Source: Shewanella sp. 10N.286.48.A6 (lineage in GTDB: Bacteria > Pseudomonadota > Gammaproteobacteria > Enterobacterales > Shewanellaceae). From it: 64,000 nucleotides of DNA. The position numbers were made by a program, and so were the translations under genes. This document shows, piece by piece, positions 49,377 to 58,489 of this stretch. How positions within the stretch are numbered: the stretch's first letter is position 1; each line of letters opens with the position of its first letter. Below the pieces are notes generated by a model. That model saw only the letters and a list, made by a program, of their open reading frames with translations, was not told the DNA's origin and made no database searches. The DNA lies in the NCBI RefSeq assembly GCF_002873135.1, contig NZ_MCVI01000023.1, forward strand, positions 5,450 to 69,449, given 5' to 3'.

Positions 49377-50075
49377 ATGAATTCTCTGCAAGTCGTTACT
49401 ACTGATGATATTTTACTCAAGTTATGTCACTCAGTAACCCATGTCCTCTCAAGCACCAGCGACAGTCAAGTGACTCATGCCGGTATGGTGCAAAACATCA
49501 CTCGCACCTGTTTAAAACCTGATCTTGGCTGTTTTTCTATATTTGATGGTGGTTTTTCTGGCTTAGTGGTGATCAATTTTACCAAAGAAGCGGCTATAGA
49601 AATTTACCGTCGCTACATGCTTAACATGGGCATGCCTGAATCTGAACTAGCCATTTCACATACATCTGATGATGTTGCCAATGTGATGGGCGAATTAATG
49701 AATCAAATTTTGGGTAATTTCATTAAAACCATTTCTAAGGAATTACAAACCTCTATCAGTCAAAGCCAGCCTAAAATGTTGACTATCAATAAAGAGCTGA
49801 CTATATCAATCGATACCAATTTAGATGAGGCCGTATCTCGAAGAGTTACCTTTAGAACGGCAGATAATCATATCTTTTATCTTGAATTTGCCATGGATAA
49901 AACGGAGTTTATTAAACTTAAAGAGTTTGCCATGGATGAAGATATAGACCCTGATGCTTTAATTGAAAGCCATGGCAATCGTGTTAACAAGCAGGCAGGT
50001 TATTTGGCAGCAACAAGTGCTGCAGTTGCTGTTACAAATGAAGCTGATGATCTGTTAAGTGAATTAGGTTTATAA
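49377..50075 (+). CDS. DUF3334 family protein
   Basis: A 232-residue protein of the DUF3334 family, known mainly in Shewanella and relatives. It resembles a CheX/CheC-type fold by its SHTSDDVANVMGELMNQ segment (compare the DxxxExxN motif of that group), which is inference. The protein ends DDLLSELGL, an acidic amphipathic tail. Possible starts are 49344, 49353 and 49377; I use the last because it aligns with how I remember family members, but the ribosome site does not decide. Not in an obvious operon. Confidence 0.75.
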   Translation: MNSLQVVTTDDILLKLCHSVTHVLSSTSDSQVTHAGMVQNITRTCLKPDLGCFSIFDGGFSGLVVINFTKEAAIEIYRRYMLNMGMPESELAISHTSDDVANVMGELMNQILGNFIKTISKELQTSISQSQPKMLTINKELTISIDTNLDEAVSRRVTFRTADNHIFYLEFAMDKTEFIKLKEFAMDEDIDPDALIESHGNRVNKQAGYLAATSAAVAVTNEADDLLSELGL

Positions 50076-50163
50076 AAGTAATTAAACGGTGATTGTTAAT
50101 GTCATTTTAGGTATAAACAATAACAGAGTACCTAAAAAACTATAATAAAGGCGTGATGCGAAT

Positions 50164-51204
50164 ATGACATCTAAAGCTACTTCAATTGATATTGCTTACA
50201 AAGCAGGTGTATCTCAATCGACTGTTTCTCGTGCGCTGAGAAATAGTCCCTTGGTCAATCTTGAAACAAGGCAACGTATTCAAGCTATTGCGAAAGAACT
50301 TAACTATAAAGTGGATAAAAACGCCAGTAATTTACGTACTCAAAATAGTTACACGCTGGCATTATTGATTTGTGAAGATCCCACTAACGATGAATCGTTA
50401 ATCAATCCATTTTTCTTATCGATGCTAGGCTCTATAACCCGTGCTACGGCGCAGCAAGGTTATGATTTGCTGGTATCTTTTCAGCAGCTTTCTAGCGACT
50501 GGCATGCCGATTATGAAGACAGTAATAAAGCCGATGGCATTATTTTATTAGGTTATGGCGATTATGTGGATTATGGGCACAAACTACAAAAGCTGCTGGA
50601 GCAAAATACCCATTTTGTCATTTGGGGCGCAGAGCCTAACCACAAAGAAGTGTTATCAATTGGCTGTGACAACCAGCAAGGTGGGGTGATAGCCACAGAG
50701 CATATTATCTCGTTAAATAAACAAAACATTGCCTTTTTGGGTGATGCATCTGAGCATAGCCCAGAATTTAGAGACCGTTATCTAGGCCATGTTGATGCAT
50801 TAAAAAAAGTAGGCATTAAAGCCAATAAAAATATTCAGTTTGATGCCATTAGCACTGAAAGCTCAGGTTTTGATGCGGCCATTAATTTATTGGATAGTGG
50901 CCATCCATTTGACGCGATTTTTGCCGCCAGTGATTTAATTGCAATTGGTGCGATACGCGCTTTAAAGCAACGGAGTGTAAGGGTACCTGAAGATATTGTT
51001 GTGGTTGGCTATGATGATATACCAGTGGCGAGTTTTGCTAATCCGGCGCTGACGACGGTTAGGCAAAATACTAAATTAGCCGGCGAGATCCTGGTAGAAA
51101 GTCTGCTAAAACTCATTCGAGGGAAAGAAGTGGCGCCGCAACTTATTCCGACTAATTTAGTGGTGCGTCAATCATGTGGTACTGCAGAGCAAGATCAAAG
51201 CTAA
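50164..51204 (+). CDS. LacI family transcriptional regulator
   Basis: A 346-residue repressor. The N-terminal helix-turn-helix reads SIDIAYKAGVSQSTVSRAL (residues 7-25), followed by a hinge (YKVDKNASNLRTQNS). The ligand-binding domain covers the rest, with the C-terminal PVASFANPALTTVRQN and ILVESLLKLI of the family. It lies three genes before the GH15-MFS-GH97 locus and is the only sugar-type regulator in the window, so it is the natural candidate regulator, perhaps a MalR. Ligand not determinable here. Confidence 0.9.
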   Translation: MTSKATSIDIAYKAGVSQSTVSRALRNSPLVNLETRQRIQAIAKELNYKVDKNASNLRTQNSYTLALLICEDPTNDESLINPFFLSMLGSITRATAQQGYDLLVSFQQLSSDWHADYEDSNKADGIILLGYGDYVDYGHKLQKLLEQNTHFVIWGAEPNHKEVLSIGCDNQQGGVIATEHIISLNKQNIAFLGDASEHSPEFRDRYLGHVDALKKVGIKANKNIQFDAISTESSGFDAAINLLDSGHPFDAIFAASDLIAIGAIRALKQRSVRVPEDIVVVGYDDIPVASFANPALTTVRQNTKLAGEILVESLLKLIRGKEVAPQLIPTNLVVRQSCGTAEQDQS

Positions 51205-51268
51205 TCAGATAAATACTGACGGATTCACACTTGACCAGCTATTATTTCATAGCTGGTTTGAAATTATT

Positions 51269-52255
51269 ATGGATAATAATGTGACATTTAAAGGTGTATT
51301 TTTGCTGGTCATTGAGACTCGACACTACTGGCGCCAGTTATTTTACTGGCCATTAAGCTGGCTATTGCTCATCCTCTTACTCATCGTACTGCTACTATTT
51401 CCACTATCAATTAAAGCCCAAGACCTTGAACCGAGAAGTTACACCAATATTCCTATTGGCATGCACTTTGTTGCCCTTGGATATTTACACTCTGAAGGGG
51501 CATTATCGCCATCTCCTTCAGTTCCTCTCAAAGATGCCCAGCTCACACTTGATGCCGCGGTAGTGGGTTATGCCACAAGCTTTGCTATTGCGGGCCGTTC
51601 ATCAAAACTAGACGTTTCTGCTTCACGAGTTTGTATGAAAGGCAGTGCAAATTACTTGGGCGAATTTGTAGAAGCTGATCGTTGTGGTTATAGTGATCCT
51701 AATGTACGGCTAACATGGAACTTTTACGGCGCTCCAGCCGTTGAAAAAAAAGACTTTGGGCAATATCGTGAAGGACTCGTAATGGGGACAAGCTTACAGC
51801 TGAGCATTCCTGTTGGTTCTTATGATGAAACCAAATTGATTAATGCTGGTGCCAACCAATGGGTATTTAGACCGGGCATTGGTATGTCTTATAAAGTAGG
51901 TGATTGGTATTACAGTGCCATGGGCTCTGTTCGTTTTTATAGCGATAATGATGAGTTTTATAATCAGGTTTTACTTTCAAAAGACCCCCAATATACGTTG
52001 CAAGGTCATATTATTTACAGTATTGCTCGTGGCCAATGGTTGTCGTTAAGCGGCAATTATTTTGTTGGTGGTGAAACCTATAAAAATGGTATTGATGCGA
52101 ATGATAGTCAGGATAATTCGCGTTTTGGATTGACTTACTCATTGGCTTTAAATCAGCAACACAGTATTAAAGTGTATGCCAGTACCGGTGTTATTACCCG
52201 TATAGGCAATGATTTTGATACCTTTGGACTTGTTTGGCAATATGCTTTTAACTGA
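51269..52255 (+). CDS. Outer-membrane beta-barrel protein, MetA-pathway type
   Basis: A 328-residue protein with a long hydrophobic signal region (LSWLLLILLLIVLLLFPLS) and probable cleavage after IKA. The mature part has alternating beta strands (TWNFYGAP, GTSLQLSIPVG, FRPGIGMSYKVG, SGNYFVGGET, KVYASTGVI, FGLVWQYAF) and resembles the MetA-pathway of phenol degradation/transporter family (PF13557). Role unknown. It lies 64 bases after the LacI gene and 26 before the DUF808 gene. The start 51269 is chosen over a GTG-led longer frame overlapping the regulator gene; the ribosome site is weak. Confidence 0.7.
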   Translation: MDNNVTFKGVFLLVIETRHYWRQLFYWPLSWLLLILLLIVLLLFPLSIKAQDLEPRSYTNIPIGMHFVALGYLHSEGALSPSPSVPLKDAQLTLDAAVVGYATSFAIAGRSSKLDVSASRVCMKGSANYLGEFVEADRCGYSDPNVRLTWNFYGAPAVEKKDFGQYREGLVMGTSLQLSIPVGSYDETKLINAGANQWVFRPGIGMSYKVGDWYYSAMGSVRFYSDNDEFYNQVLLSKDPQYTLQGHIIYSIARGQWLSLSGNYFVGGETYKNGIDANDSQDNSRFGLTYSLALNQQHSIKVYASTGVITRIGNDFDTFGLVWQYAFN

Positions 52256-52281
52256 TTAGTAGAAACGACAAGGAAGCCATT

Positions 52282-53223
52282 ATGGCGGGTGCAAGCTTAT
52301 TAGTTTTACTCGATGACATTGCAACAATATTAGATGATGTCGCCGCGATGAGTAAAGTCGCGGCAAGAAAAACCGCAGGGGTATTGGGTGATGATTTAGC
52401 GCTTAATGCGCAACAAGTTTCTGGTGTTGCATCAGAGCGTGAGTTACCGGTGGTATGGGCGGTAGCCAAAGGCTCTTTTAGAAACAAATTAATTCTAGTC
52501 CCGGCCGCTTTACTCATCAGCGCTTTTATTCCTTGGGCAATAACCCCTTTACTGATGTTTGGCGGCATCTTTTTATGCTATGAAGGCTTTGAAAAGGTGC
52601 ATCATAGTTATGTACATCGTAAAGATAAAAAAGTGTCCGTGGCAGATGAACAAATTGTTGAAAAATCAAAACAAGATTTGGCCGCATTTGAACAGAAGAA
52701 GGTTCAAGGTGCTATTAGAACTGACTTTGTCCTTTCTGCTGAAATTATAGCGATAAGCCTTGGTGTTGTTTCTCAAAGTAGTTTAATGAGTCAGTTTTTA
52801 ACCTTAAGTGTAATAGCAATAATTATGACTGTAGGGGTGTATGGCTTAGTGGCTGGCATAGTAAAAATTGATGATCTAGGCCTTTACCTTACCCAAAGAA
52901 AAGGTGAGGGCACATTAGTAAAAATATGGCACAAAATCGGTTTTTGGCTACTTGCAGCAGCGCCATATCTAATGAAGGGCTTAACCATTATTGGCACCAT
53001 TGCGATGTTTATGGTGGGTGGCGGCATTTTAACCCATGGGATTCATATCGTAAGTGAACAAATTAGCCATATCGCTGTATTGGCGGGAGAGTTAGCTTAT
53101 GTTGGCGTGATACTACACGCTATTACGCCAAGCTTGTTAAACGCATTATTTGGACTCATTGCTGGTGGTGTCACTTTGCTGTTAATAAATGCAGGCTTAA
53201 AATTAAAACAGCAATTGAGTTAG
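52282..53223 (+). CDS. DUF808 family membrane protein (YedI-like)
   Basis: A 313-residue inner-membrane protein with an N-terminal soluble part (AGASLLVLLDDIATILDDVAAMSKVAARKT) and five or six membrane segments in the second half. The family matches E. coli YedI; function unknown. The start follows AAGGA. It probably ends an operon led by the LacI gene, and a bidirectional terminator follows. Confidence 0.88.
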   Translation: MAGASLLVLLDDIATILDDVAAMSKVAARKTAGVLGDDLALNAQQVSGVASERELPVVWAVAKGSFRNKLILVPAALLISAFIPWAITPLLMFGGIFLCYEGFEKVHHSYVHRKDKKVSVADEQIVEKSKQDLAAFEQKKVQGAIRTDFVLSAEIIAISLGVVSQSSLMSQFLTLSVIAIIMTVGVYGLVAGIVKIDDLGLYLTQRKGEGTLVKIWHKIGFWLLAAAPYLMKGLTIIGTIAMFMVGGGILTHGIHIVSEQISHIAVLAGELAYVGVILHAITPSLLNALFGLIAGGVTLLLINAGLKLKQQLS

Positions 53224-53254
53224 TTTCAGGAGTCTGATTTTTGTTTGGGCAAAT

Positions 53255-53289
53255 AAAAAAGCATATTGAAATTCAATATGCTTTTTTTA
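53255..53289. terminator. Bidirectional terminator between DUF808 and DUF805 genes
   Basis: GCATATTGAA (53261-53270) / TTCAATATGC (53272-53281), flanked by A-run and T-run, convergent on both genes. Confidence 0.9.
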
Positions 53290-53325
53290 CTAACTTAGCT
53301 TTGTAATCATACTCGTTGTTCGATA

Positions 53326-53679
53326 TTAGGCGTCAGTGTTAACCGCTTTAGGATTGGCGCCATAATCATTGTCTTCCTTACTATCTAAGCAGAAGAAAAC
53401 AATAAGAGCGATAATACCAACTAGTGGAATTAAACCAATTAATAACCACCAACCAGTTCGATCTGTATCATGAAGACGTCTTACAGAAACAGCAATTCCT
53501 GGTATTAAAACAGCGATAGAATATAGTGAATATATAAAAACCGTGCCTAGAGCTTGATCCGCTAACATCAACACGATGCAGAAAATTAAATTAATTAGAC
53601 CAAACATCCAATACTCTTTGCGTCTTGCTCGTCCTGAAAAATCAAAATATTGTTTTAAAACCTTAATATACCAATCCAT
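53326..53679 (-). CDS. DUF805 family membrane protein
   Basis: A 117-residue protein with three or four membrane segments. It starts MDWYIKVLKQYFDFSGRARRKEYW, and SVRRLHDTDRTGWW and IALIVFFCLDS follow, all typical DUF805 motifs. Function unknown. AGGA precedes the ATG. A 15-bp palindrome lies about 40 bases upstream. Confidence 0.9.
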   Translation of the reverse strand: MDWYIKVLKQYFDFSGRARRKEYWMFGLINLIFCIVLMLADQALGTVFIYSLYSIAVLIPGIAVSVRRLHDTDRTGWWLLIGLIPLVGIIALIVFFCLDSKEDNDYGANPKAVNTDA

Positions 53680-53717
53680 GGGTTGTTCCTTAACCTTGTT
53701 TGTTTATTGTTTGGTTT

Positions 53718-53732
53718 GCAACAATTTGTTGC
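53718..53732. promoter_or_regulatory. 15-bp palindrome upstream of the DUF805 gene
   Basis: GCAACAA-T-TTGTTGC is a perfect 7+1+7 palindrome. The half CAATTTGTTGC recurs at 60707-60717, and AATTTGTTGC (reverse strand) at 60951-60960. Confidence 0.5.
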
Positions 53733-53802
53733 GAGAATAGTATTAACTACTTTAGTCAGACATACCAACAATTAAGCACGTTTTTTTGGCCTAAGTGCAT
53801 AA

Positions 53803-53831
53803 AAAAGCCGCAAATTTTATTTGCGGCTTTT
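53803..53831 (-). terminator. Intrinsic terminator after the GH15 gene
   Basis: AGCCGCAAA / TTTGCGGCT (53806-53814 and 53820-53828), loop of five, with A-run on the left giving a U-tail on the minus strand. Confidence 0.88.
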
Positions 53832-53853
53832 GAATGTATGTAAACCTTTGCGG

Positions 53854-56361
53854 TTATTTAGCCAGTTTGTCAGCCACGATAGGGTAATAGTCCCATACGG
53901 CTTTATCTGTCATAGAGCGAACCAGTTTCACGTATTCTGCGTGTGTCCATGCAAGTGGTGTCGCTGAGTTGGTGCCATCGCCCATCGCGTAGTTATAACG
54001 CGTCGGGTTACCCACACCGTCCCAAGCTTGTTCTGGTAACATCATGCCTTCATTGGCAAAGGTTTCCATGCCTTGAACATAGGTGTTTATAAGCGCTTGA
54101 TGGCTTTCAGTTGTCAGAGTGTCATTGGCTTTAGCTAACGCCAGTTCATAATGACCACGCTCACCGGTAAAGAAAGGCCATACGCGGCCACGTTGGTCTT
54201 CAGTATTCCCTTTTTCAGCATAACTTAAACCGCTAGTGATATCTTCGCCATAACCATCGTTACCATAGCGTCTAAAGCCAGGAATTAAACTGCCATCTTT
54301 GGCTTTAAATTCGTACTTAACTCTTAGGTTGTGCTCAAGGCTTGTGTCATCAATTAGCATAACGCTGTTTTGAATCACACTGTCATTAGCGACTTTTACG
54401 CCGTAACGTACTAACTCTAAAAAACCGCCATCAAGAATGACTCTTTGATCAAGACCCGGTTTGCCATTGTTATCTAATAACTTGTCGGCATTGTTTGGGT
54501 TACCATTTGGGCTAATACGAACATAATAAGGTTTATTGTCCTGAGTAAGCTCACCCGTTGTTGTCACCATGGTTGATTCAAGACTGGCTTCTAGCTTACG
54601 CGCCAGTTGTAAGTATTTATCAGCGTCTTCATCTTTGGCAAGTTTGGCTAAATCACTGGCTGCTACCAGCCCTGCAATCACAGCGGCAGTGGTAGAAGGT
54701 GAGAAGCCAGCTTGTTCTTCCCAGCGTTCTTGTTGGGTGCTAGGAGGCGTAATACTGGTGTCATTCCAATCAAGTTTTACATTGCCGCCAGTGACCAAGA
54801 ATTCTGCCGCAGGTTTAAGCATGTCGCTATACCATTGACTGATTTCTGCATCAGTTAATACGCCCGTTTGCCATAATTTCCAACCAAGCATAATTGGCAT
54901 TGCCGTTTGATCAAGCTGGACGCCAACCCATTCAATTTCACCATCGACGTGGGTTTTTTGTAAAAACCAGCCAGGTGTACCGACATATTCAGGTGTTTGT
55001 TGGCTGACTTGTACTTTCTTTAAATATTCAAAAGCCACTTTTGGGGTTTGTGTGTCACCCATGGCTAAAAATGCCATGGCGCACTGATAAAAATCACGCG
55101 GCCATACCGCTTTATAACCGGTGCTACCCACCTTTGCAGAAACACTGTCTCCCCAAGGGTTAGACAGTGAAGCGATTAATGCGCCTGCGTGGGTTTTATC
55201 TTCTTGAGCTTTTAACACAAGAGCACTGGTATAAAGCAATTGACCGTTATCAGTGGTATTAACACTCATGTCGTTTAATACCGGTAACGAACTTAAATAG
55301 TCTTTCCAGCCGACATGTTTGTCATCGCCAAGATAAGCACTTAATACCTTGTCATAGCCGCTAGTCAATGTGGCATCGACATTGGCTAAACTGCTTTGCT
55401 TATCATGACCAAAGCCGATAGCAATATTCATTTCTAGGGTATTGTTATCTGCTGATTTGCTTAAGGTTGGATATTGAGCAGTAAGCGCAACATTGCCAAT
55501 AACACTGTTATCACTGCTGGTGCTGTTATAGAGGTTATTGAGCTGACCGTTGTCTTTTAGATCAACTAATCCATCAGATTTACCGACAAAACCGGCACTG
55601 GCTTGAGTAAATTCTACATCAGATTTGATGGTCATTACTGATGAGTCAGCATTATTGGTGTATGCCACTAACGCGCCATTTTCAATACTGGCGATATCAT
55701 TGGCGCCACTATTATCTACATGTGGATTGGCATATAAGTGTGGGGTAATACCATCAGCAAAAGAGGTAAAGATAACTTTCATCATCATGCTGTCACGGTT
55801 TGGATCGGTAAAGATATGCTTTTCAATTTGGTACTGACCATTTTTAGCTTTATTGATCACTTTATAGGCTAATGATAATGGGCGGCCTTGTTCATCTTGA
55901 TGTAAATATTCGATGCTACTGATGGTGTCTTCTTTTTCAGTATCAACAAAGCCATCACCAGTAATGATGAACTGCATTTCTTTTAACTGCGCATTGTGGA
56001 TCAAGCCATACATGGTTTCTGTTAGCACACCTTGGGCTATGGAAAACCAGACTTTGCTGACTGGGTTGTCTGCTGCGCTTTGGTATTGACCGTTTACATA
56101 AGGCTCATAAGAGGTGCCAATACCAGTCTTACCAGAAAATGCCCAGGTTGGATCGATACCCGGAGCGCCGGGGGCGACTTGCTTAATGGTGGTGATCTCA
56201 GCCGCTGTTTCAATGGTTTGTTCTGGTGCTACTTCAGCGTCAGAGCAGGCTGATAATGCCAGTAATGAACCCGTTACAACAGCAGTATTGATCGCCTTAG
56301 CGACAAATGACTTTTTAAAACAAATTGTTTGTGAGTTATTAATATTTAACATTGCGTTCAT
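53854..56361 (-). CDS. GH15 glucan 1,4-alpha-glucosidase lipoprotein
   Basis: An 835-residue exported glycoside hydrolase. The N-terminus carries a lipobox LSAC at about residue 39, so it should be lipid-anchored. The GH15 catalytic acid is in WEEQAGFSPS (RWEEQAGF) and the base in LPEQAWDG near the C-terminus. PTWAFSGKTGIGTSYEPY begins a glucodextranase-like N-terminal domain. The enzyme releases glucose from the non-reducing ends of alpha-glucans. GGGGAA is nine bases before the ATG. It is third in the leftward locus. Confidence 0.9.
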   Translation of the reverse strand: MNAMLNINNSQTICFKKSFVAKAINTAVVTGSLLALSACSDAEVAPEQTIETAAEITTIKQVAPGAPGIDPTWAFSGKTGIGTSYEPYVNGQYQSAADNPVSKVWFSIAQGVLTETMYGLIHNAQLKEMQFIITGDGFVDTEKEDTISSIEYLHQDEQGRPLSLAYKVINKAKNGQYQIEKHIFTDPNRDSMMMKVIFTSFADGITPHLYANPHVDNSGANDIASIENGALVAYTNNADSSVMTIKSDVEFTQASAGFVGKSDGLVDLKDNGQLNNLYNSTSSDNSVIGNVALTAQYPTLSKSADNNTLEMNIAIGFGHDKQSSLANVDATLTSGYDKVLSAYLGDDKHVGWKDYLSSLPVLNDMSVNTTDNGQLLYTSALVLKAQEDKTHAGALIASLSNPWGDSVSAKVGSTGYKAVWPRDFYQCAMAFLAMGDTQTPKVAFEYLKKVQVSQQTPEYVGTPGWFLQKTHVDGEIEWVGVQLDQTAMPIMLGWKLWQTGVLTDAEISQWYSDMLKPAAEFLVTGGNVKLDWNDTSITPPSTQQERWEEQAGFSPSTTAAVIAGLVAASDLAKLAKDEDADKYLQLARKLEASLESTMVTTTGELTQDNKPYYVRISPNGNPNNADKLLDNNGKPGLDQRVILDGGFLELVRYGVKVANDSVIQNSVMLIDDTSLEHNLRVKYEFKAKDGSLIPGFRRYGNDGYGEDITSGLSYAEKGNTEDQRGRVWPFFTGERGHYELALAKANDTLTTESHQALINTYVQGMETFANEGMMLPEQAWDGVGNPTRYNYAMGDGTNSATPLAWTHAEYVKLVRSMTDKAVWDYYPIVADKLAK

Positions 56362-56424
56362 GAATAACGTTCCCCAAATATTTTTAAATAATTTTTATAA
56401 CTTAATGAGTTTTTGATTTTCTGT

Positions 56425-57993
56425 TTAAGCTTGTGAGCTGGGTTGATCGACAAATAACACCGCAATACCGGCAATAATCATAAATACCCCACCAGTAATT
56501 AGCGCAAAAATGGGTTCACCATCGAATAAGCCATTTAAAATAACACCTAAAACACTTGCTGCAAGTAACTGTGGAATAACAATAAAGAAGTTAAAAATAC
56601 CCATAAATACACCCATCTTTTTAGGCGGTAATATGCCTGATAGCATGGCATAAGGTACGGATAAGATAGAGGCCCAAGCGATGCCGACACCAATCATTGG
56701 GATCCATAACATTTGTGGGTCTTTAATAAAGTAAAAGCTAATTAGCCCTAGTCCACCGAGTGTTAAGTTGATGGTGTGAGTAAATTTAATCCCTACGGCT
56801 TTAGCTAAAAAAGGAATCATCACAGCAGCAAGGGCGGCAAAGCCATTGTATGAAGCGAATAACATCCCGACCCAGTCAGCGCCGTCGTTATAAGCTTGTG
56901 AAACAACATCAGAGCTGCCGTAATGATAAGAGGTCACCGCTGAGGTGGTATAAATCCACATGGCGAAGAGTGCAAACCATGAGAAAAATTGTACTATAGC
57001 CAGTTGATGCATGGCTTTAGGCATATGAAATAAGTCATCAACGACGTTAAATACCATACCTAAAGAGTCACGTTTTTTACCCTTGACCCCAGCAAGTACC
57101 TTAGCGCAATAAAGCTGTAATGGGCCAAAAGCAAAGATGCCAATACTAAGAATAAATAACTGTTTGTCCCAACCGAGTCCATAAACTAACCCAGTAAATA
57201 TCGCACCAATAGTCATCCAAACCAGTGCTGCTGTTTTATATTGCGTAGCGGTGCGGCTGCGAGTTTCATCAATACGGTCTTCTTGCTTAGCGGTTTGTTC
57301 ATGTGCATGGAAGGCACTGATTTCTTCTGGCGAATATTCTTTAGAGCTAACAATCGTCCAGCCGACAGCTAAGAATAATACTGCGCCACCAAAGTAGAAG
57401 GCATAACGAACTGAGTCGGCAATCTCCCCAGCAGGTGCTGTGTTTGCAACATCAAAGTAATTGGTAAGAATATAAGGCAGTGCAGAGGCAACAACCGCGC
57501 CAATGCCGATGAAGAAGCTTTGCATCGCATAGCCTTGAGTGCGTTGACTCTTAGGTAAGTTATCGCCGACAAAAGCACGAAATGGCTCCATAGCGATGTT
57601 GATTGATGCATCCATAATCCACAACATACCGGCAGCAATCCACAGAGTAGGAGAGTGCGGCATGACAAATAACGCCAGCGTGGTACAAATTGCGCCAATT
57701 AAAAAATACGGGCGACGACGGCCAAGCCCGTTCCAGGTGTTGTCACTTAAATAACCGATAATTGGTTGGACTATGAGTCCAGTCAGCGGAGCAGCTATCC
57801 AAAGAATAGGAATTTCGTCAATTTCAGCACCTAGCGTTTGGAAAATACGGCTGACATTAGCATTTTGCAGTGCAAAACCGAATTGGATCCCCAAAAAACC
57901 AAAGCACATATTAAAGATTTGCCAAAAGTTGAGTTCTGGCTGCTGACGCTGCTGAGTATTTGTCGATGTTTGACTAATCGTATCGGTAGACAT
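56425..57993 (-). CDS. MFS sugar transporter, SLC45/maltose-sucrose type
   Basis: A 522-residue major facilitator protein with 12 membrane segments. WQIFNMCFGFLGIQFGFAL, IGYLSDNTWNGLGRRRPYFLIGA and MDASINIAMEPFRAFVGD resemble the glycoside/SLC45-type disaccharide transporters. The neighbouring GH15 and GH97 make a maltose/malto-oligosaccharide substrate likely. AGGAAG precedes the ATG. A long leader with an intrinsic terminator lies upstream. Confidence 0.88.
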   Translation of the reverse strand: MSTDTISQTSTNTQQRQQPELNFWQIFNMCFGFLGIQFGFALQNANVSRIFQTLGAEIDEIPILWIAAPLTGLIVQPIIGYLSDNTWNGLGRRRPYFLIGAICTTLALFVMPHSPTLWIAAGMLWIMDASINIAMEPFRAFVGDNLPKSQRTQGYAMQSFFIGIGAVVASALPYILTNYFDVANTAPAGEIADSVRYAFYFGGAVLFLAVGWTIVSSKEYSPEEISAFHAHEQTAKQEDRIDETRSRTATQYKTAALVWMTIGAIFTGLVYGLGWDKQLFILSIGIFAFGPLQLYCAKVLAGVKGKKRDSLGMVFNVVDDLFHMPKAMHQLAIVQFFSWFALFAMWIYTTSAVTSYHYGSSDVVSQAYNDGADWVGMLFASYNGFAALAAVMIPFLAKAVGIKFTHTINLTLGGLGLISFYFIKDPQMLWIPMIGVGIAWASILSVPYAMLSGILPPKKMGVFMGIFNFFIVIPQLLAASVLGVILNGLFDGEPIFALITGGVFMIIAGIAVLFVDQPSSQA

Positions 57994-58062
57994 GTATCTT
58001 CCTTTTTATAGGTCGTTCAACTTCATGGCTGAACTCTTATTATCACGTTTGCTAATGTACTA

Positions 58063-58109
58063 GGTAAAAAAATGGCGAATACACATCTCCCTAAGACGGG
58101 TATTCGCCA
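58063..58109 (-). terminator. Intrinsic terminator in the MFS leader
   Basis: TGGCGAATAC (58073-58082) / GTATTCGCCA (58100-58109); on the minus strand it is followed by a run of U at 58066-58072. It lies only 70-115 bases upstream of the transporter start codon. Confidence 0.75.
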
Positions 58110-58280
58110 AAGACCTGGTTTGCACTTCAAAAAGGCTGAAGTAAAAAAAGGCACTTAAAACCTGACACAATCCGATGAAGGTGATGCGCCAGTAACGACC
58201 TAGCCCATTTCATCCACACAAGCAGAGGAGAAATTTAGCAGGTTTCATATTAGCCTTGTGTCGGATTTAGGCACAACCAA

Positions 58281-58296
58281 TTACATACGTATTCAT
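58281..58296. promoter_or_regulatory. Possible LacI-type operator upstream of the MFS gene
   Basis: TTACATACGTATTCAT contains the perfect palindrome ATACGTAT with a central CG, typical of LacI-family operators. Shares CATACGTATTCA with the site at 60714-60729. Confidence 0.4.
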
Positions 58297-58387
58297 CATT
58301 TATGCACAACGAAAGCTGATCATATTTGTAACAGGAAGGGGGTAAATAGCGCATTAACCGATATTTGGTAGGTCAATGTAAATGAAC

Positions 58388-58442
58388 AAAAACCTGATGG
58401 CAATGAACACAAAAAGTGAACATTGCAATACATCAGGTTTTA
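58388..58442 (-). terminator. Hairpin downstream of the GH97 gene
   Basis: AAACCTGATG (58390-58399) pairs with CATCAGGTTT (58431-58440), with inner GCAATG/CATTGC pairing. On the minus strand it follows the GH97 stop; the U-tail is moderate. Confidence 0.6.
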
Positions 58443-58489
58443 TTGGGGTAAAATTGTTGTGTTTTGTCTTTAAAGCGCTTTAAAAGGCT

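Larger units (their letters stand above)
57994..58489. other. GH97-MFS intergenic region with a leader
   Basis: About 496 bases. It holds two minus-strand hairpin terminators (58390-58440, 58063-58109), a possible operator (58281-58296) and a 12-codon reading frame MKPAKFLLCLCG with an AAGG ribosome-like site at 58210-58248 (minus). Together these resemble a regulated leader of the MFS gene. The promoter inside cannot be placed. Confidence 0.4.

Noticed and set aside
56114..56416. Plus-strand frame at the 5' end of the GH15 gene
   Set aside because: Antisense to the signal region of a well supported gene.
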